Assembly (NCBI GenBank): GCA_007750655.1
Contig: CP036290.1
Span: forward strand, 1,364,001-1,428,000
Direction of reading: 5' to 3'
DNA length: 64,000 nt
DNA from: Rohdeia mirabilis
Lineage (GTDB): Bacteria; Planctomycetota; UBA1135; GCA-002686595
The notes beneath the pieces were generated by a model. It ran no database searches, was not told where the DNA came from, and saw nothing but the letters and a program-made list of their open reading frames with translations. Every line of letters begins with the position of its first letter. Position 1 is the stretch's first letter. Both the position numbers and the translations under genes were made by a program. Shown piece by piece: positions 17,111 to 26,123 of this stretch.

Positions 17111-18175
17111 TCAGAACGTGCCGACGGTGAAGTCGAGCGCGTTCGTGGCGAAGAGCGCGCCGGTGATGTCGACCGATCCGCCCTGCACGCAGCCGGTGAG
17201 CCCGACGAACGCGCAGTCGTCGGGCACCGGCAGATCGAAGGGCTGGCCGGGCGTGGCGTAGTAGAGGTAGTTCGCTCCCGACAGGTCGCACAGCAAGGTG
17301 CCGACGGGGGAGGGCACGTTCGTTCCTACTGCGGTCAGCACGAGCACGTCGAGCACGGCACCGGGGACGAACGTCGTGTGGTCGATGCGCGGCGCCCAGG
17401 TCGAACCGAGCGCCGGGCCGTTGATCGAACTCGGCAAGAGGGCCGCCGGATTCGCGGGCACGCCTGTGCGCACCGTCTGCAGCGCGAGCGCCGGCGGACA
17501 CGGCGGGTCGAACGTGATCACGAGGCTCGGCCGGTTCGCGGGCGTCGGGTTGTCGACCGAGTCGAAGCGCTTGGCGGACTGGTCGCCGCTCTCGTCGCCC
17601 AGGACGATCCATCCGTGGTCGGGGGCCGTGCCGTCGAGCCACGCCTGCACGTCCGCGACCAACGCCGGCGTCGAGGCCCACGTGTAGCGCCCGATCCCGC
17701 CCACCAGGGTCGACGCGCTCGCCGTCGCGACGAAGTCACCACCCGGCGTCGTCCACGCGTCGGTGGTGAAGAAGCGATAGCCCCACGTCGCATCACCCGT
17801 GAGCGCGATCGTGCCCTGGCCCTCGTTCCCGTCCGCGTCCGAACCCGCCGCGCCCCAGTCCTGCGTGAGGCGGTGCACGGCGACGAACGTGGCGCCCGCG
17901 GTCGACTTGCTCATCGTCAGTTCGAGTTCGACGCCGGTGATCGTCGCACCCGCCGGAAGGGCTGCGGCCACGTCGAAACGCACCGGCGCGCGCCGCAGGT
18001 CGAGTGCTCCCGTCGCGCCCGCGAACAGGTGCTGGCCCGCGCCGTTCGCCAGGCCTTCCGACTCGCTGTACAGCGTCGTGTCGGACGTGGGCGCGAGCGT
18101 GACCTCGTCCGCGGCCGCCAGCGGAGCGAGCAGGACGAACGCGGCGAGAACGGTGGGGGCGTGGAGCGGCGACAT
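17111..18175 (-). CDS. Secreted DNRLRE-domain protein
   Basis: A 354-residue exported protein. The start at ATG 18175 gives a clean signal peptide (MSPLHAPTVLAAFVLLAPLAAA). Residues about 25-215 form a beta-rich DNRLRE-type domain (TSDTTLYSES..., RAPVRFDVAAALPAGATITG, VQAWLDGTAPDHGWIVLGDE, SVDNPTPANRPSLVITF), a domain of secreted bacterial proteins often linked with surface or carbohydrate binding. The last 130 residues form a beta-rich tail ending in FATNALDFTVGTF, which resembles the tails of several other exported proteins here. Upstream in-frame sequence is Arg-rich and not part of the gene. Confidence 0.86.
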   Translation of the reverse strand: MSPLHAPTVLAAFVLLAPLAAADEVTLAPTSDTTLYSESEGLANGAGQHLFAGATGALDLRRAPVRFDVAAALPAGATITGVELELTMSKSTAGATFVAVHRLTQDWGAAGSDADGNEGQGTIALTGDATWGYRFFTTDAWTTPGGDFVATASASTLVGGIGRYTWASTPALVADVQAWLDGTAPDHGWIVLGDESGDQSAKRFDSVDNPTPANRPSLVITFDPPCPPALALQTVRTGVPANPAALLPSSINGPALGSTWAPRIDHTTFVPGAVLDVLVLTAVGTNVPSPVGTLLCDLSGANYLYYATPGQPFDLPVPDDCAFVGLTGCVQGGSVDITGALFATNALDFTVGTF

Positions 18176-18407
18176 CGACGGAGGTTGGGGCGCGGTGGGG
18201 CGAACGGGGCGGGGAGGGGCGCGGCCAGGCTCGATCCGAAGGGCGCGCCCCGCCGACCGTTCGAGACTACCTCGGACGGGGCGCGGCCGCTCCTCGTGCG
18301 GACCGCGGCGAGTCGCGGCGCCACGGGCTCGCCACGGGTGCGCCAGGTGCGAGACCGTCGCGGCCACGAGCCTTGGAGCCGGCCCGGTCGCGGCGCAGGC
18401 TCCGGTC

Positions 18408-19106
18408 ATGGAAGCCGAGAACGCGAAGTCGGGACGCCTCGGGGCCGTGTGGCGGCGAATCGGACGCAAGGGTCGGATCGCGCTCGGCGTCGTCGTGCTC
18501 GGCGCCGCCGTGCCGCTTTTGTGCGACGTCGTCGTCGGGAGTTCCGCGCGCGTCCACACCGATGCCGCGACCGTTCCGCCGTGTCGCGTCGCGCTGGTCC
18601 TCGGAACGGCGCCGACCGTGCACGGACGCCCGAACCTCTTCTACACCTACCGCCTGCGCGCGGCCGCGGACCTGTGGGAGGCCGGAGCGATCGACGGGGT
18701 GCTGGTCAGCGGCGACAACGGCAACGCCGACTACAACGAGCCCGACGCCATGCGCGCGGACCTCGTGGCGTTGGGCGTGCCGGCCGACGTCGTCACCTGC
18801 GACTACGCGGGCTTCCGCACGCTCGACTCGGTGGTGCGCGCGAAGGAGGTCTTCGGGCTCGAGCGCTGCATCGTGGTCTCGCAGCCCACGCACGCCGAAC
18901 GGGCGGTGTACCTGGCTGCGGCCCACGGACTCGACGCGATCGCGTTCGGAGCGCGCGAACCGGGAGCGCGACGTGCGCGGGCGAAGTCGCGAATGCGCGA
19001 AGTGGCGGCGCGGACGCTGGCGGTGTTCGACGTGCTGCTCGGCACCGAGCCGAAGTTCCTCGGCCCGCCCGTCGAGGTCGCGACGCGCGAACGCGGCGTG
19101 CGCTGA
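18408..19106 (+). CDS. SanA/ElyC/YdcF-like DUF218 membrane protein
   Basis: A 232-residue protein with one N-terminal membrane anchor (residues about 23-45) and an external DUF218 domain. The strings VALVLGTAP, VSGDNGNADYNEPDAM, DYAGFRTLDSVVRAKEVFG and QPTHAERAVYLA closely follow E. coli SanA. SanA and ElyC act in envelope integrity and vancomycin resistance at certain temperatures; the chemistry is not settled. It starts at ATG 18408. It is divergent from the DNRLRE gene (232 bp between). Confidence 0.9.
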   Translation: MEAENAKSGRLGAVWRRIGRKGRIALGVVVLGAAVPLLCDVVVGSSARVHTDAATVPPCRVALVLGTAPTVHGRPNLFYTYRLRAAADLWEAGAIDGVLVSGDNGNADYNEPDAMRADLVALGVPADVVTCDYAGFRTLDSVVRAKEVFGLERCIVVSQPTHAERAVYLAAAHGLDAIAFGAREPGARRARAKSRMREVAARTLAVFDVLLGTEPKFLGPPVEVATRERGVR

Positions 19107-19256
19107 GAGCGGCTCGGGGAGGCCTTCGGGCGCGGCCGCTGGCGCCGTTCCACCGGTCTCGATGGAACTTGCTAGGGTCGCGAGTCACGTCCGGCCGACG
19201 CCTCGTTCGCCGCGCTGGACGTCTGCCCGTTCGCCAACCCCGCCCAGGAGGATCCG

Positions 19257-20546
19257 ATGGTCGCTTCGACTCGTCTCGCGTTCGCTCTCTTCCTCGCCTG
19301 CGTCGCACCGACCGTCGCGTCGGCCCAGACCGTCTGGACGGTCGAACCCGGCGGAGCACTCGATCAGATCCAGGCCGCCGTCGACCTGGCCGCCGACGGC
19401 GACGTGATCCTCGTGCGGCCCGGCGAGTACGCGACGTTCGACGTCGTCGGCAAGTCGCTCGTGATCCAGGCCGACCCGCACGCGTCGGTCCTGCACTTCG
19501 TCCTGCCGCCCCTGATCGGCACGCCCGACTTCGCCCTCGACGTGCGCGACATCGCGGCCGGCCAGAGCCTGGTGATCCGCGGACTCGACATCACGCTCTC
19601 GTACCGGGAGCCCGTTCCCGCCTGTTCCATCACGAACTGTGTCGGTGGCGTGCGCTTCGAGGACTGCACGTTCACGGCGTCCAACGGTGACGGCGTGGCG
19701 GTCGGTGGTTGTGCATCCGTCACCTTCACGCGCTGCACCCTCGCGTCGGACGCGCCGTTCCTGCCGAACAGCTCGACCGTGTACGAGCCCAACGCGGGCC
19801 TCCAGGTCGATCACTCGACGATCCACCTGTTCGACTGCGCGGTCCTCGGAAGCCACGGACACGACGCGTTCGGGTTCTTCGACACCCAGACCAGTGACGG
19901 CGGGCCGGGGATCGACGTTCAAGACGCCTTCGTGTTCGCGTCGGGCTCGGCGATCGAAGGCGGAGCCGGCGGCGGCGCGGGTGAGTTCGCCGTCGCGAGC
20001 TGCTTCGTGCTCAGCGACGGCGGCCCGGGCGCGGTCGTCGGCGGTCCCGCCGGGACGTCGCGCGTGTTCCTGTTCGACACCGAGGTGTCGGGCGGTGCCG
20101 GAGCCGTGCCGGAACCCGGCTGCACCGAACCCGCCGGTAGTCCAGGACCCGATCGCATCGTCCAGTCGGGCGTCGTGCTCGACCCGGCGGGGGAACGGCG
20201 CACGTTCGGCATGTCCTCGCCCGCGCGCGAGGGCGACTTCATCGAGTCGGTCTACTTCGGTGAGCCCGGCGACCTCGTCTTCCTGCTCGTCAGCGGCGGT
20301 GGCGCGCCCGGTGTGTTCGTCGAACCGTTCCTGGCCGTCACGCACCTCGATCCGCCGAGCCTGGTCATCACGCCGCGCGGTTCGCTCGACGGCACGGGGC
20401 TCTTGGTGCAGGACCTCGTCGCACCCCGGCTCGTGCCCGGTGCGCAGGCGCTCGGCGTGACCGCCCAGGCGCTCTTCGTGGATCCCCTCGGCGGCCTGTT
20501 CCTGAGTGGCCCGACGCACGTCGTTCTGCTCGACGCCGCCCTCTGA
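19257..20546 (+). CDS. Secreted protein with right-handed beta-helix-like region
   Basis: A 429-residue exported protein with a strong ribosome-binding site (AGGAGG, 6 bases before ATG 19257) and a signal peptide cut near ASAQ (about residue 24). Residues 25-260 begin with TVWTVEPGGALDQIQAAV, the usual opening of a pectate-lyase-like beta helix (DUF1565-like). Short repeats such as GVRFEDCTFTASNGDG follow. From about 310 a beta-rich tail ends in LFVDPLGGLFLSGPTHVVLL. No catalytic residues are visible, so a structural or binding role is as likely as a lyase. The next gene begins 19 bp later. Confidence 0.85.
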   Translation: MVASTRLAFALFLACVAPTVASAQTVWTVEPGGALDQIQAAVDLAADGDVILVRPGEYATFDVVGKSLVIQADPHASVLHFVLPPLIGTPDFALDVRDIAAGQSLVIRGLDITLSYREPVPACSITNCVGGVRFEDCTFTASNGDGVAVGGCASVTFTRCTLASDAPFLPNSSTVYEPNAGLQVDHSTIHLFDCAVLGSHGHDAFGFFDTQTSDGGPGIDVQDAFVFASGSAIEGGAGGGAGEFAVASCFVLSDGGPGAVVGGPAGTSRVFLFDTEVSGGAGAVPEPGCTEPAGSPGPDRIVQSGVVLDPAGERRTFGMSSPAREGDFIESVYFGEPGDLVFLLVSGGGAPGVFVEPFLAVTHLDPPSLVITPRGSLDGTGLLVQDLVAPRLVPGAQALGVTAQALFVDPLGGLFLSGPTHVVLLDAAL

Positions 20547-20565
20547 CGCGGGCATCCTCGTCGCG

Positions 20566-21024
20566 ATGGACCTCGACGAGACGACCTCCGCCTACCACGA
20601 AGCGGGCCACGTGCTGATCGCGCACCTGCTCGGTGGCGAAGTGCTCGAGACGACGCTCGAGACCGAACTCGACGGCCATCGCGGCCACACCCAGGTCGCC
20701 TGGCGCGGACTCGCGTCGCGCGACCTGGCGCGCGCGTCGGCGTTCGTGGCCCTGGCCGGACCGATCGCCGAGACCCTGTGGCGCGGCGAGGAGCCGCACG
20801 AGGAGTCCTTCGGCGCCTGGGCCTCGGACTGGAGCGAGGTGGAGTCGGCCCTCGACGCCGTGGCCGAGGAGGAGGAACGCGAGCGCGTGCGGTCCCACTG
20901 GATCGCGACGGTCGTCGCCCACCTGCGCGATCCCGCGTCCTGGGAGCTGTTGTGCCGCGTGGCCGACCACCTCGAGGCCCACGGGACGCTCGATCGCGAC
21001 CTGCTCGCCGACGTCCTGCCCTAG
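20566..21024 (+). CDS. Small HEAGH metalloprotease-like protein (M41-type)
   Basis: A 152-residue protein starting at ATG 20566. TSAYHEAGHVLIAHLLGG (zinc motif HEAGH at residues 11-15) matches the peptidase domain of FtsH. The later FVALAGPIAETLWRG and the Asp in ASDWSEVESAL match the M41 helix and the place of the third zinc ligand. There is no AAA domain and no membrane segment, so it is a free-standing, short M41-like unit. Function is unknown; ATP-independent proteolysis or a non-catalytic relic are both possible. Confidence 0.8.
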   Translation: MDLDETTSAYHEAGHVLIAHLLGGEVLETTLETELDGHRGHTQVAWRGLASRDLARASAFVALAGPIAETLWRGEEPHEESFGAWASDWSEVESALDAVAEEEERERVRSHWIATVVAHLRDPASWELLCRVADHLEAHGTLDRDLLADVLP

Positions 21025-21265
21025 GCGGCCGAGCTGGCGTCGCGTTCGGCCCCTCGCCACCGACCGGGTTCCGCGCCGACCTCGGGGCGGCACGCGGTGG
21101 TAGATTTGAACGCGCTGCTCCGCCCAGCGGTGCGCGGTGCTCGAAACCGCCTCCTCCCCGACCGCTGTCCGTTCGGTCCCGCCCACTGCCCGTCGGTGAG
21201 GCCCGAGTTCGCCGGACGCGCGCGATCCCCCCGTCGCGTCTCCCCCCAACAACGCGTCCGGCAGC

Positions 21266-22675
21266 GTGGTCTTCACCTCCCAGATCTTCCTCTTCTACTT
21301 CCTGCCGCTCGTGCTGGGAGTCTTCTACCTGCTGCCGGTGCGGGGGAGGAACGCGTTCCTGACGCTTTGCAGCTACGTGTTCTACGGCTGGTGGAGCCCG
21401 TGGTTCGTGGCGCTGATGCTCGCGTCCACGGTGATCGACTGGTACTGCGGCATCGCGATCACCGCGCCGGGCGCCAGCGAACGACAGCGCAAGGCCGGCG
21501 TGTTCGTGTCGATCGCCGCGAACCTCTCGCTGCTCGGGTTCTTCAAGTACTTCGTCTTCGCCCAGGAGACGCTGAACCGCCTGATCGAGGCCTTCGGCGG
21601 CGAACCGACGGTACTGCTGTACATCGTGCTGCCGGTCGGCATCTCGTTCTACTCGTTCCAGTCGATGTCGTACTCGATCGACCTGTATCGAGGGCACGCG
21701 GAGCGCGCGAAGAACTTCACGGACTTCTCCTGCTACGTCTCGATGTTCCCGCAGCTCGTCGCGGGGCCGATCGTGCGCTACCAGGAGATCGCCGAGCAGC
21801 TGCACGAACGGCCGCAGCGGGGCGAGCTGTTCGCGCGCGGCGTGCTCAACTTCGCGACGGGCTTCAGCAAGAAGGTGCTGATCGCGAACACGATGGGGGA
21901 CGTGGCGGACCTGTGCTTCGGCGCGGGTTCCATCTCGCCCGCCGTGGCCTGGTTCGGGGTGCTCGCCTACGCCTTCCAGATCTACTTCGACTTCTCGGGC
22001 TACTCGGACATGGCGATCGGGCTGGGCCAGATGCTGGGCTTCCAGCTGCCGATCAACTTCCGCTCGCCCTATCGCGCGGACAGCATCACGGACTTCTGGC
22101 GGCGCTGGCACGTCTCCCTGTCCACCTGGCTGCGCGACTACCTGTACATCCCGCTCGGCGGCAACCGCGGCGGCACGCTCCTGACCTATCGCAACCTGCT
22201 GCTGACGATGTTGCTGGGTGGTCTGTGGCACGGCGCGCAGTGGACGTTCATCGTCTGGGGCGCGATCCACGGCCTGTCGCTGGCGGCCGAGCGCGTCGTG
22301 GGCAAGAAGGCCTTCTACGGCGCCCTCCCGCACCCGCTGCGCGTCGGAGCGACGTTCGTGCTGGTACTGATCACCTGGGTCTTCTTCCGCGCCGTCGATC
22401 TCGAGAGCGCGTTCGACTACCTGGGCGCGATGTTCGCCGGCGCCGGATCCCCCGAGGCCGCTGCGGTCCTCGCCGGGCGCGTCTTCGAGCCCGTGTACCT
22501 GGTCGTGCTGGCGGTCGCGGCGGCCATCACCTGGACCGGCGTCGAGACCGAGCGCCTGGTCGAGCGCGCCACGCGCAGTTCGGCCCTGTCGCTGGGGATC
22601 CTGCTGCTGTTCGCGTTCGCGGTCGTCGCGATGTTCTTCCAGGCCGAGAACCCGTTCCTCTACTTCCAGTTCTAG
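21266..22675 (+). CDS. MBOAT-family O-acyltransferase (AlgI-like)
   Basis: A 469-residue polytopic membrane protein starting at GTG 21266; the N-terminus MVFTSQIFLFYFLPLVL is the typical family start. Conserved regions are LFPQLVAGPIVRY-like sequence (MFPQLVAGPIVRY), FWRRWHVSLSTWLRDYLYIP and LGGLWHGAQWTF, which holds the MBOAT active-site His. AlgI-type proteins pass acetyl groups from cytosolic acetyl-CoA across the membrane to O-acetylate an exported polysaccharide. The AlgJ/AlgX-like gene starts 4 bp later, so the two form an operon and likely one pathway. The polymer is unknown because no glycosyltransferase lies nearby. Confidence 0.95.
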   Translation: MVFTSQIFLFYFLPLVLGVFYLLPVRGRNAFLTLCSYVFYGWWSPWFVALMLASTVIDWYCGIAITAPGASERQRKAGVFVSIAANLSLLGFFKYFVFAQETLNRLIEAFGGEPTVLLYIVLPVGISFYSFQSMSYSIDLYRGHAERAKNFTDFSCYVSMFPQLVAGPIVRYQEIAEQLHERPQRGELFARGVLNFATGFSKKVLIANTMGDVADLCFGAGSISPAVAWFGVLAYAFQIYFDFSGYSDMAIGLGQMLGFQLPINFRSPYRADSITDFWRRWHVSLSTWLRDYLYIPLGGNRGGTLLTYRNLLLTMLLGGLWHGAQWTFIVWGAIHGLSLAAERVVGKKAFYGALPHPLRVGATFVLVLITWVFFRAVDLESAFDYLGAMFAGAGSPEAAAVLAGRVFEPVYLVVLAVAAAITWTGVETERLVERATRSSALSLGILLLFAFAVVAMFFQAENPFLYFQF

Positions 22676-22679
22676 CGCC

Positions 22680-25298
22680 ATGTCGTCGAAGCTGACCACC
22701 GGGCTCTTCCTGGCCCTCATCTGTGGCGTGCCCGTCGTGCAGGCGGGGCTCGAACTCGCGCGCGGGGAGGACGTGCAGGCGCTCGAGGTGTTCGGGCCGA
22801 TCGAGGAGTCGCGACTGCGCGCCTACGAGGACGATCTGCGCGCGGCGTCGTTCCTGCACCGGGACGTGGCGCCCTGGTTCCAGGCGCTCGAGCTGTTCGG
22901 CTTCGCCCACGGCAACGAGCGCGCGACGGTCGGGGACGACGGGTGGCTGTTCTTCGACGAGAACCTCGACTACGTCACCGGCGCGGCGCTCGACGCCGAG
23001 CGCCAGGCGGCGATCCGCGACACGATCGACGACTTCGGTCGCCAGTTGGCGGAGCGCGGCGTCGAGCTCGTCCTCGTGCCCCTGCGCGCCAAGGTCGCGG
23101 CCCAGCCCCAGCACTTCGCCTCGTCCACGCGCGAGCTCGTCTCGGCCGAGAACCCCGCGGCTCGAGGTCTGCTCGACTCGATCACCGGCGCGACGGTGTG
23201 GGATCCCTTCACCGGTCCCGCGCCCACCTTCATGCCGCGCGACACGCACTGGGATCCGGCCACGATGGCGCGCACCGCTCGCAGCGTCGCCAAGCTCGTG
23301 GAGGTGCGACTCGCTGCCAAGGGCGACGCACTCGTCGCTCGCCGCACCTGGACGACGGAGCCTGCGTCGGCCGCCGTCGTGGGCGACCTGGCGACGATGC
23401 TGCGCCTGCCCGAAGGCCTGACGCCCTGGGCGCCGATGGAGGTCGATCTCGAACGCGTCGTGGATGCGCGGAGCGGTGCGGCGTTCGCGCCCGAGCGCGG
23501 GGCCGAGGTCCTGTTGCTCGGCGACAGTTCGACGCTGGTGTTCAGCGACGCGCGCCTCGAGGCGGGGACGGGCGCGGGCTTCGGCGAGCACCTCGCCGCC
23601 GCGCTCGGCGCACCCGTCGACGTCATCGCCCTGGCGGGTGGTTCCGCCCGTGCGGTGCGCGAAACCTTGGCACGCCGCGCCGACGGGCTGGCCGGCGCGA
23701 AGGTCGTCGTGTGGCAGATCTCGATGCGCGACTTCGCCGGCGACGCGTCGAAGTGGGAGCGCGTCGAGCTACCGGCCGCGGGCGCGAGCGGCGCTCGGGT
23801 CTCGGACGGCGGCCCGTTCCACGTGCGGGCCGAGTTGGTCGAGGTCACGCGCATCCCGTCGGAGTTCGAGTACGAGCTGTGCCTGGGCATCCACGAGTAC
23901 CGCGTGCTCGAGGTGCTCGACGGCGCTGCGCCCGACGGCCCGCTGTGGGTCGCGCACACCGTGGTCGAGGACTTCGAACCGACCGCCAAGGCCGGCTACC
24001 AGGTCGGCGACGTGCACGAGCTGTGGCTCGAGGACGTGGCCCGGCACCACGACCTCGAGTCCACGTCCTGGATGGACGCGACCGAGTCGGATCCGCGCGC
24101 CGTGATCTGGTTCGCGATCGATCCGAACGCGGGGCCGCGGGCGGACGCCACGGCACCGACGGATCTCACGGCGGATCTCACGGCGGATCTCGCGACGGAT
24201 CTCGCGACGGATCCGGGCACGCCGCCCGGGACCGAACTCGATCCGGTCCGCCTGACCGTGAGTCCGGCCGTCGAGGCGGCGCGCGCCGAGACGCGGCGCC
24301 TGCTCGAGGAGCGCATCGCCGGCCTCGAGCGCAGCGGCCTCGGCGACGAGCTGGTCGCCAGCGTCTCCGAACAGCTCGACGCCGCCCCCGACGCCATCTG
24401 GTTCGGAATGGGCGGCTGGAACCTCGGACGCATCGAGCTCGGCTTCGTGCGCAGCATGAACTCGCACGTCGGCGGCGACCCGGAACGCCCCGTGCGCGGA
24501 CTCGACTTCGACGACGAGGACCACCCGATCCACGCCATCGAGTACTACGCGAAGACGCTCTCAGAGCACGGGATCACGCTGCTCGTGGTGCCCGTGCCGA
24601 ACCGCGTGCAGGTCCAGTCCGACCTGATGCCGAACGTCGGTGCCGATCCGAACCTCTTGGGTGGCGACCTGGCGACGCCGCAGCTCCTGCTCGAGATGGC
24701 GCGGCGCGGGATCGACGTCGTGGACCTCTACCCGCGCTTCGCCGAGGCACGTCTCGCGGACAGGGCCGCCGGTCGCGAGCGCACGCTGTTCCAGGACTAC
24801 AACGCCCACTGGAGCCCGCGCGGCGTGCGCATCGGTGCCCAGCTGGTCGCCCAACGCATCCGCGCGCTGCCCTGGTTCGAGCAGGGTCCGCTGGTGGAGG
24901 GCACGGACTTCGAGATCGTCTTCGAGGAGCGACGCAGCACCGCGCCGCAGTACGGCGACGCGCCCGAGGAGCAGCAGCTGATGCCCTTCGACCGCGTGTT
25001 GCGCCCGAACGGACGGCGCCTGCTCGAGCGCGACCAGAGCAGCCCGATCCTCGTGATGGGCGACAGCTACGCCGGCATGTACAACGCCGAAGGCGCGGAC
25101 ATCTGTAGCCATCTGATCGCCGAGCTCGGCCACCCGGTCGACTACATCACCGTCTCGAACGGCGGTGCGAACTCGGTCTGGCAGTCGCTGGCGCGGCGCG
25201 GCGACAACCTCGCGGGCGTGAAGGTCGTCGTGTGGAACGTGAGTCGGTCGGTGCTCGACGCGCGCGACATGCGCACGGTCGACCTGTTCGGGGAGTGA
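22680..25298 (+). CDS. Duplicated AlgJ/AlgX-like SGNH acetyltransferase
   Basis: An 872-residue protein with an N-terminal membrane anchor or signal (residues 7-24) and two AlgJ/AlgX-like SGNH units. Unit 1 has DTHW (D188, H190) and GDSS (S283), followed by a helix-strand end GGSARAVRETLARR...KVVVWQISMR. Unit 2 has NAHW (N708, H710), GDSY (S796) and the near-identical end GGANSVWQSLARR...KVVVWNVSRS. A beta insert (about 380-475) and a repeat linker (TDLTADL..., 494-512) lie between them. The usual Asp of the Asp-His-Ser triad is therefore Asn at the aligned place in unit 2, although D706 lies two residues earlier. Expected role: transfer of acetyl, supplied by the AlgI partner, onto an exported polysaccharide. 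Confidence 0.88.
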   Translation: MSSKLTTGLFLALICGVPVVQAGLELARGEDVQALEVFGPIEESRLRAYEDDLRAASFLHRDVAPWFQALELFGFAHGNERATVGDDGWLFFDENLDYVTGAALDAERQAAIRDTIDDFGRQLAERGVELVLVPLRAKVAAQPQHFASSTRELVSAENPAARGLLDSITGATVWDPFTGPAPTFMPRDTHWDPATMARTARSVAKLVEVRLAAKGDALVARRTWTTEPASAAVVGDLATMLRLPEGLTPWAPMEVDLERVVDARSGAAFAPERGAEVLLLGDSSTLVFSDARLEAGTGAGFGEHLAAALGAPVDVIALAGGSARAVRETLARRADGLAGAKVVVWQISMRDFAGDASKWERVELPAAGASGARVSDGGPFHVRAELVEVTRIPSEFEYELCLGIHEYRVLEVLDGAAPDGPLWVAHTVVEDFEPTAKAGYQVGDVHELWLEDVARHHDLESTSWMDATESDPRAVIWFAIDPNAGPRADATAPTDLTADLTADLATDLATDPGTPPGTELDPVRLTVSPAVEAARAETRRLLEERIAGLERSGLGDELVASVSEQLDAAPDAIWFGMGGWNLGRIELGFVRSMNSHVGGDPERPVRGLDFDDEDHPIHAIEYYAKTLSEHGITLLVVPVPNRVQVQSDLMPNVGADPNLLGGDLATPQLLLEMARRGIDVVDLYPRFAEARLADRAAGRERTLFQDYNAHWSPRGVRIGAQLVAQRIRALPWFEQGPLVEGTDFEIVFEERRSTAPQYGDAPEEQQLMPFDRVLRPNGRRLLERDQSSPILVMGDSYAGMYNAEGADICSHLIAELGHPVDYITVSNGGANSVWQSLARRGDNLAGVKVVVWNVSRSVLDARDMRTVDLFGE
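24162..24209. repeat. Four 12-bp tandem units in the AlgX-like linker
   Basis: Two copies of gatctcacggcg followed by two of gatctcgcgacg. In frame they give D-L-T-A, D-L-T-A, D-L-A-T, D-L-A-T. They form the flexible, acidic linker between the two SGNH units. Confidence 0.93.
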
Positions 25299-25353
25299 GC
25301 GCGGCGGCGGTACGGCGGTACGGCGGACGGTGTCACCTACCGGTCCCGGTGCG

Positions 25354-25401
25354 GTGTCGGACCCCACTCGGTCGGTCGGCCGCGGAAGTGGGTCAGACCC
25401 C
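25354..25401. repeat. REP-like inverted repeat between convergent genes
   Basis: GTGTCGGACCCCACT (25354-25368) and AGTGGGTCAGACCCC (25387-25401) form an imperfect inverted repeat around a cggtcggtcggccgcgg centre. It overlaps the stop codon of the minus-strand gene. The outer arms resemble the gagtccgaccccacac strings near 33.9 kb and the GGGTCAGACCC-type repeats known beside REP-associated transposases. It may also end transcription. Confidence 0.6.
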
Positions 25402-25821
25402 GTGCCGCGGGGTGTCGTCGGCCTCGCCCGTCCGGGGCAGGTAGCTGAGCGCCTGGGCCAGCGCGTCCTCGAAGCTGAACCCCTCCTTGGCCCGCGCCGC
25501 CAGATCGAGGCCGACGCGCTGGAACAGGAGCATCGCCGCACGCAGTAGGGCGGGAGCGAAGGCACGCAGCTCCGTCTCGATCGCCTGCACCACCTCGGGA
25601 CCCTGGTCGGGGCTCTCGATGTCGTGTCCGCCGGCGAGCAGCGTGACCTGGATCAACTGCTCGGCCATCCACTCGCGGTCGTGGACCTGCTGCGGCGAGC
25701 CGACCATGACCGAGAACAGGCCCGTGACCATCTTCTGATGGCGCTCGTCGAGTTCGGCCAGTGCCGCGCGCGTGTCGGCGGGAGTGGGGGCGGCCGGTGA
25801 GGGGGAGGAGGGCGTGGACAT
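25393..25821 (-). CDS. Hypothetical helical protein
   Basis: A 142-residue soluble protein, start ATG 25821. After a Pro/Ala/Ser-rich lead of 20 residues it is mostly helical and amphipathic (LDERHQKMVTGLFSVMV, VVQAIETELRAFAPALLRAAMLLFQRVG). No known family or motif was recognised. Its stop codon lies in the REP-like repeat. The gap of 302 bp to the upstream gene holds a clear terminator, so it is probably transcribed alone. Confidence 0.7.
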   Translation of the reverse strand: MSTPSSPSPAAPTPADTRAALAELDERHQKMVTGLFSVMVGSPQQVHDREWMAEQLIQVTLLAGGHDIESPDQGPEVVQAIETELRAFAPALLRAAMLLFQRVGLDLAARAKEGFSFEDALAQALSYLPRTGEADDTPRHGV

Positions 25822-25938
25822 CGGCGGAGTCTAACGGGCGGATCGAACGGTTCCGGCGGCGTGCACCCAGGTGCTCGGGCGCGGCTTCGGAGACGGCGAT
25901 TCGCGCGCGGCGCACGATCAGCGCCAGCGGGAGCGAGA

Positions 25939-25969
25939 AGAGCCCCGGCCCGCGAGGTGCCGGGGCTCT
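25939..25969. terminator. 11-bp perfect hairpin downstream of TPR protein gene
   Basis: AGAGCCCCGGC (25939-25949) pairs with GCCGGGGCTCT (25959-25969) around a 9-base loop. It lies about 155 bp after the end of the gene at 26124-27662 and before the next gene. No U tract is present. The remaining part of the 25822-26123 gap shows nothing else. Confidence 0.65.
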
Positions 25970-26123
25970 CCGGAGAGCGAGGTCCGAAGTGCCTCTGCCG
26001 GTGTGCGCAGCGAGTCGAAGCACCACCGGTCGATGAGGTCAAAGTAGCTGCCGATTGCTGCGTGCGAGTTGGCGGCCTGCAAAGGCTCGGAAAGGCCTGC
26101 GCCCGAGCGATGCAGCGGCGCCC

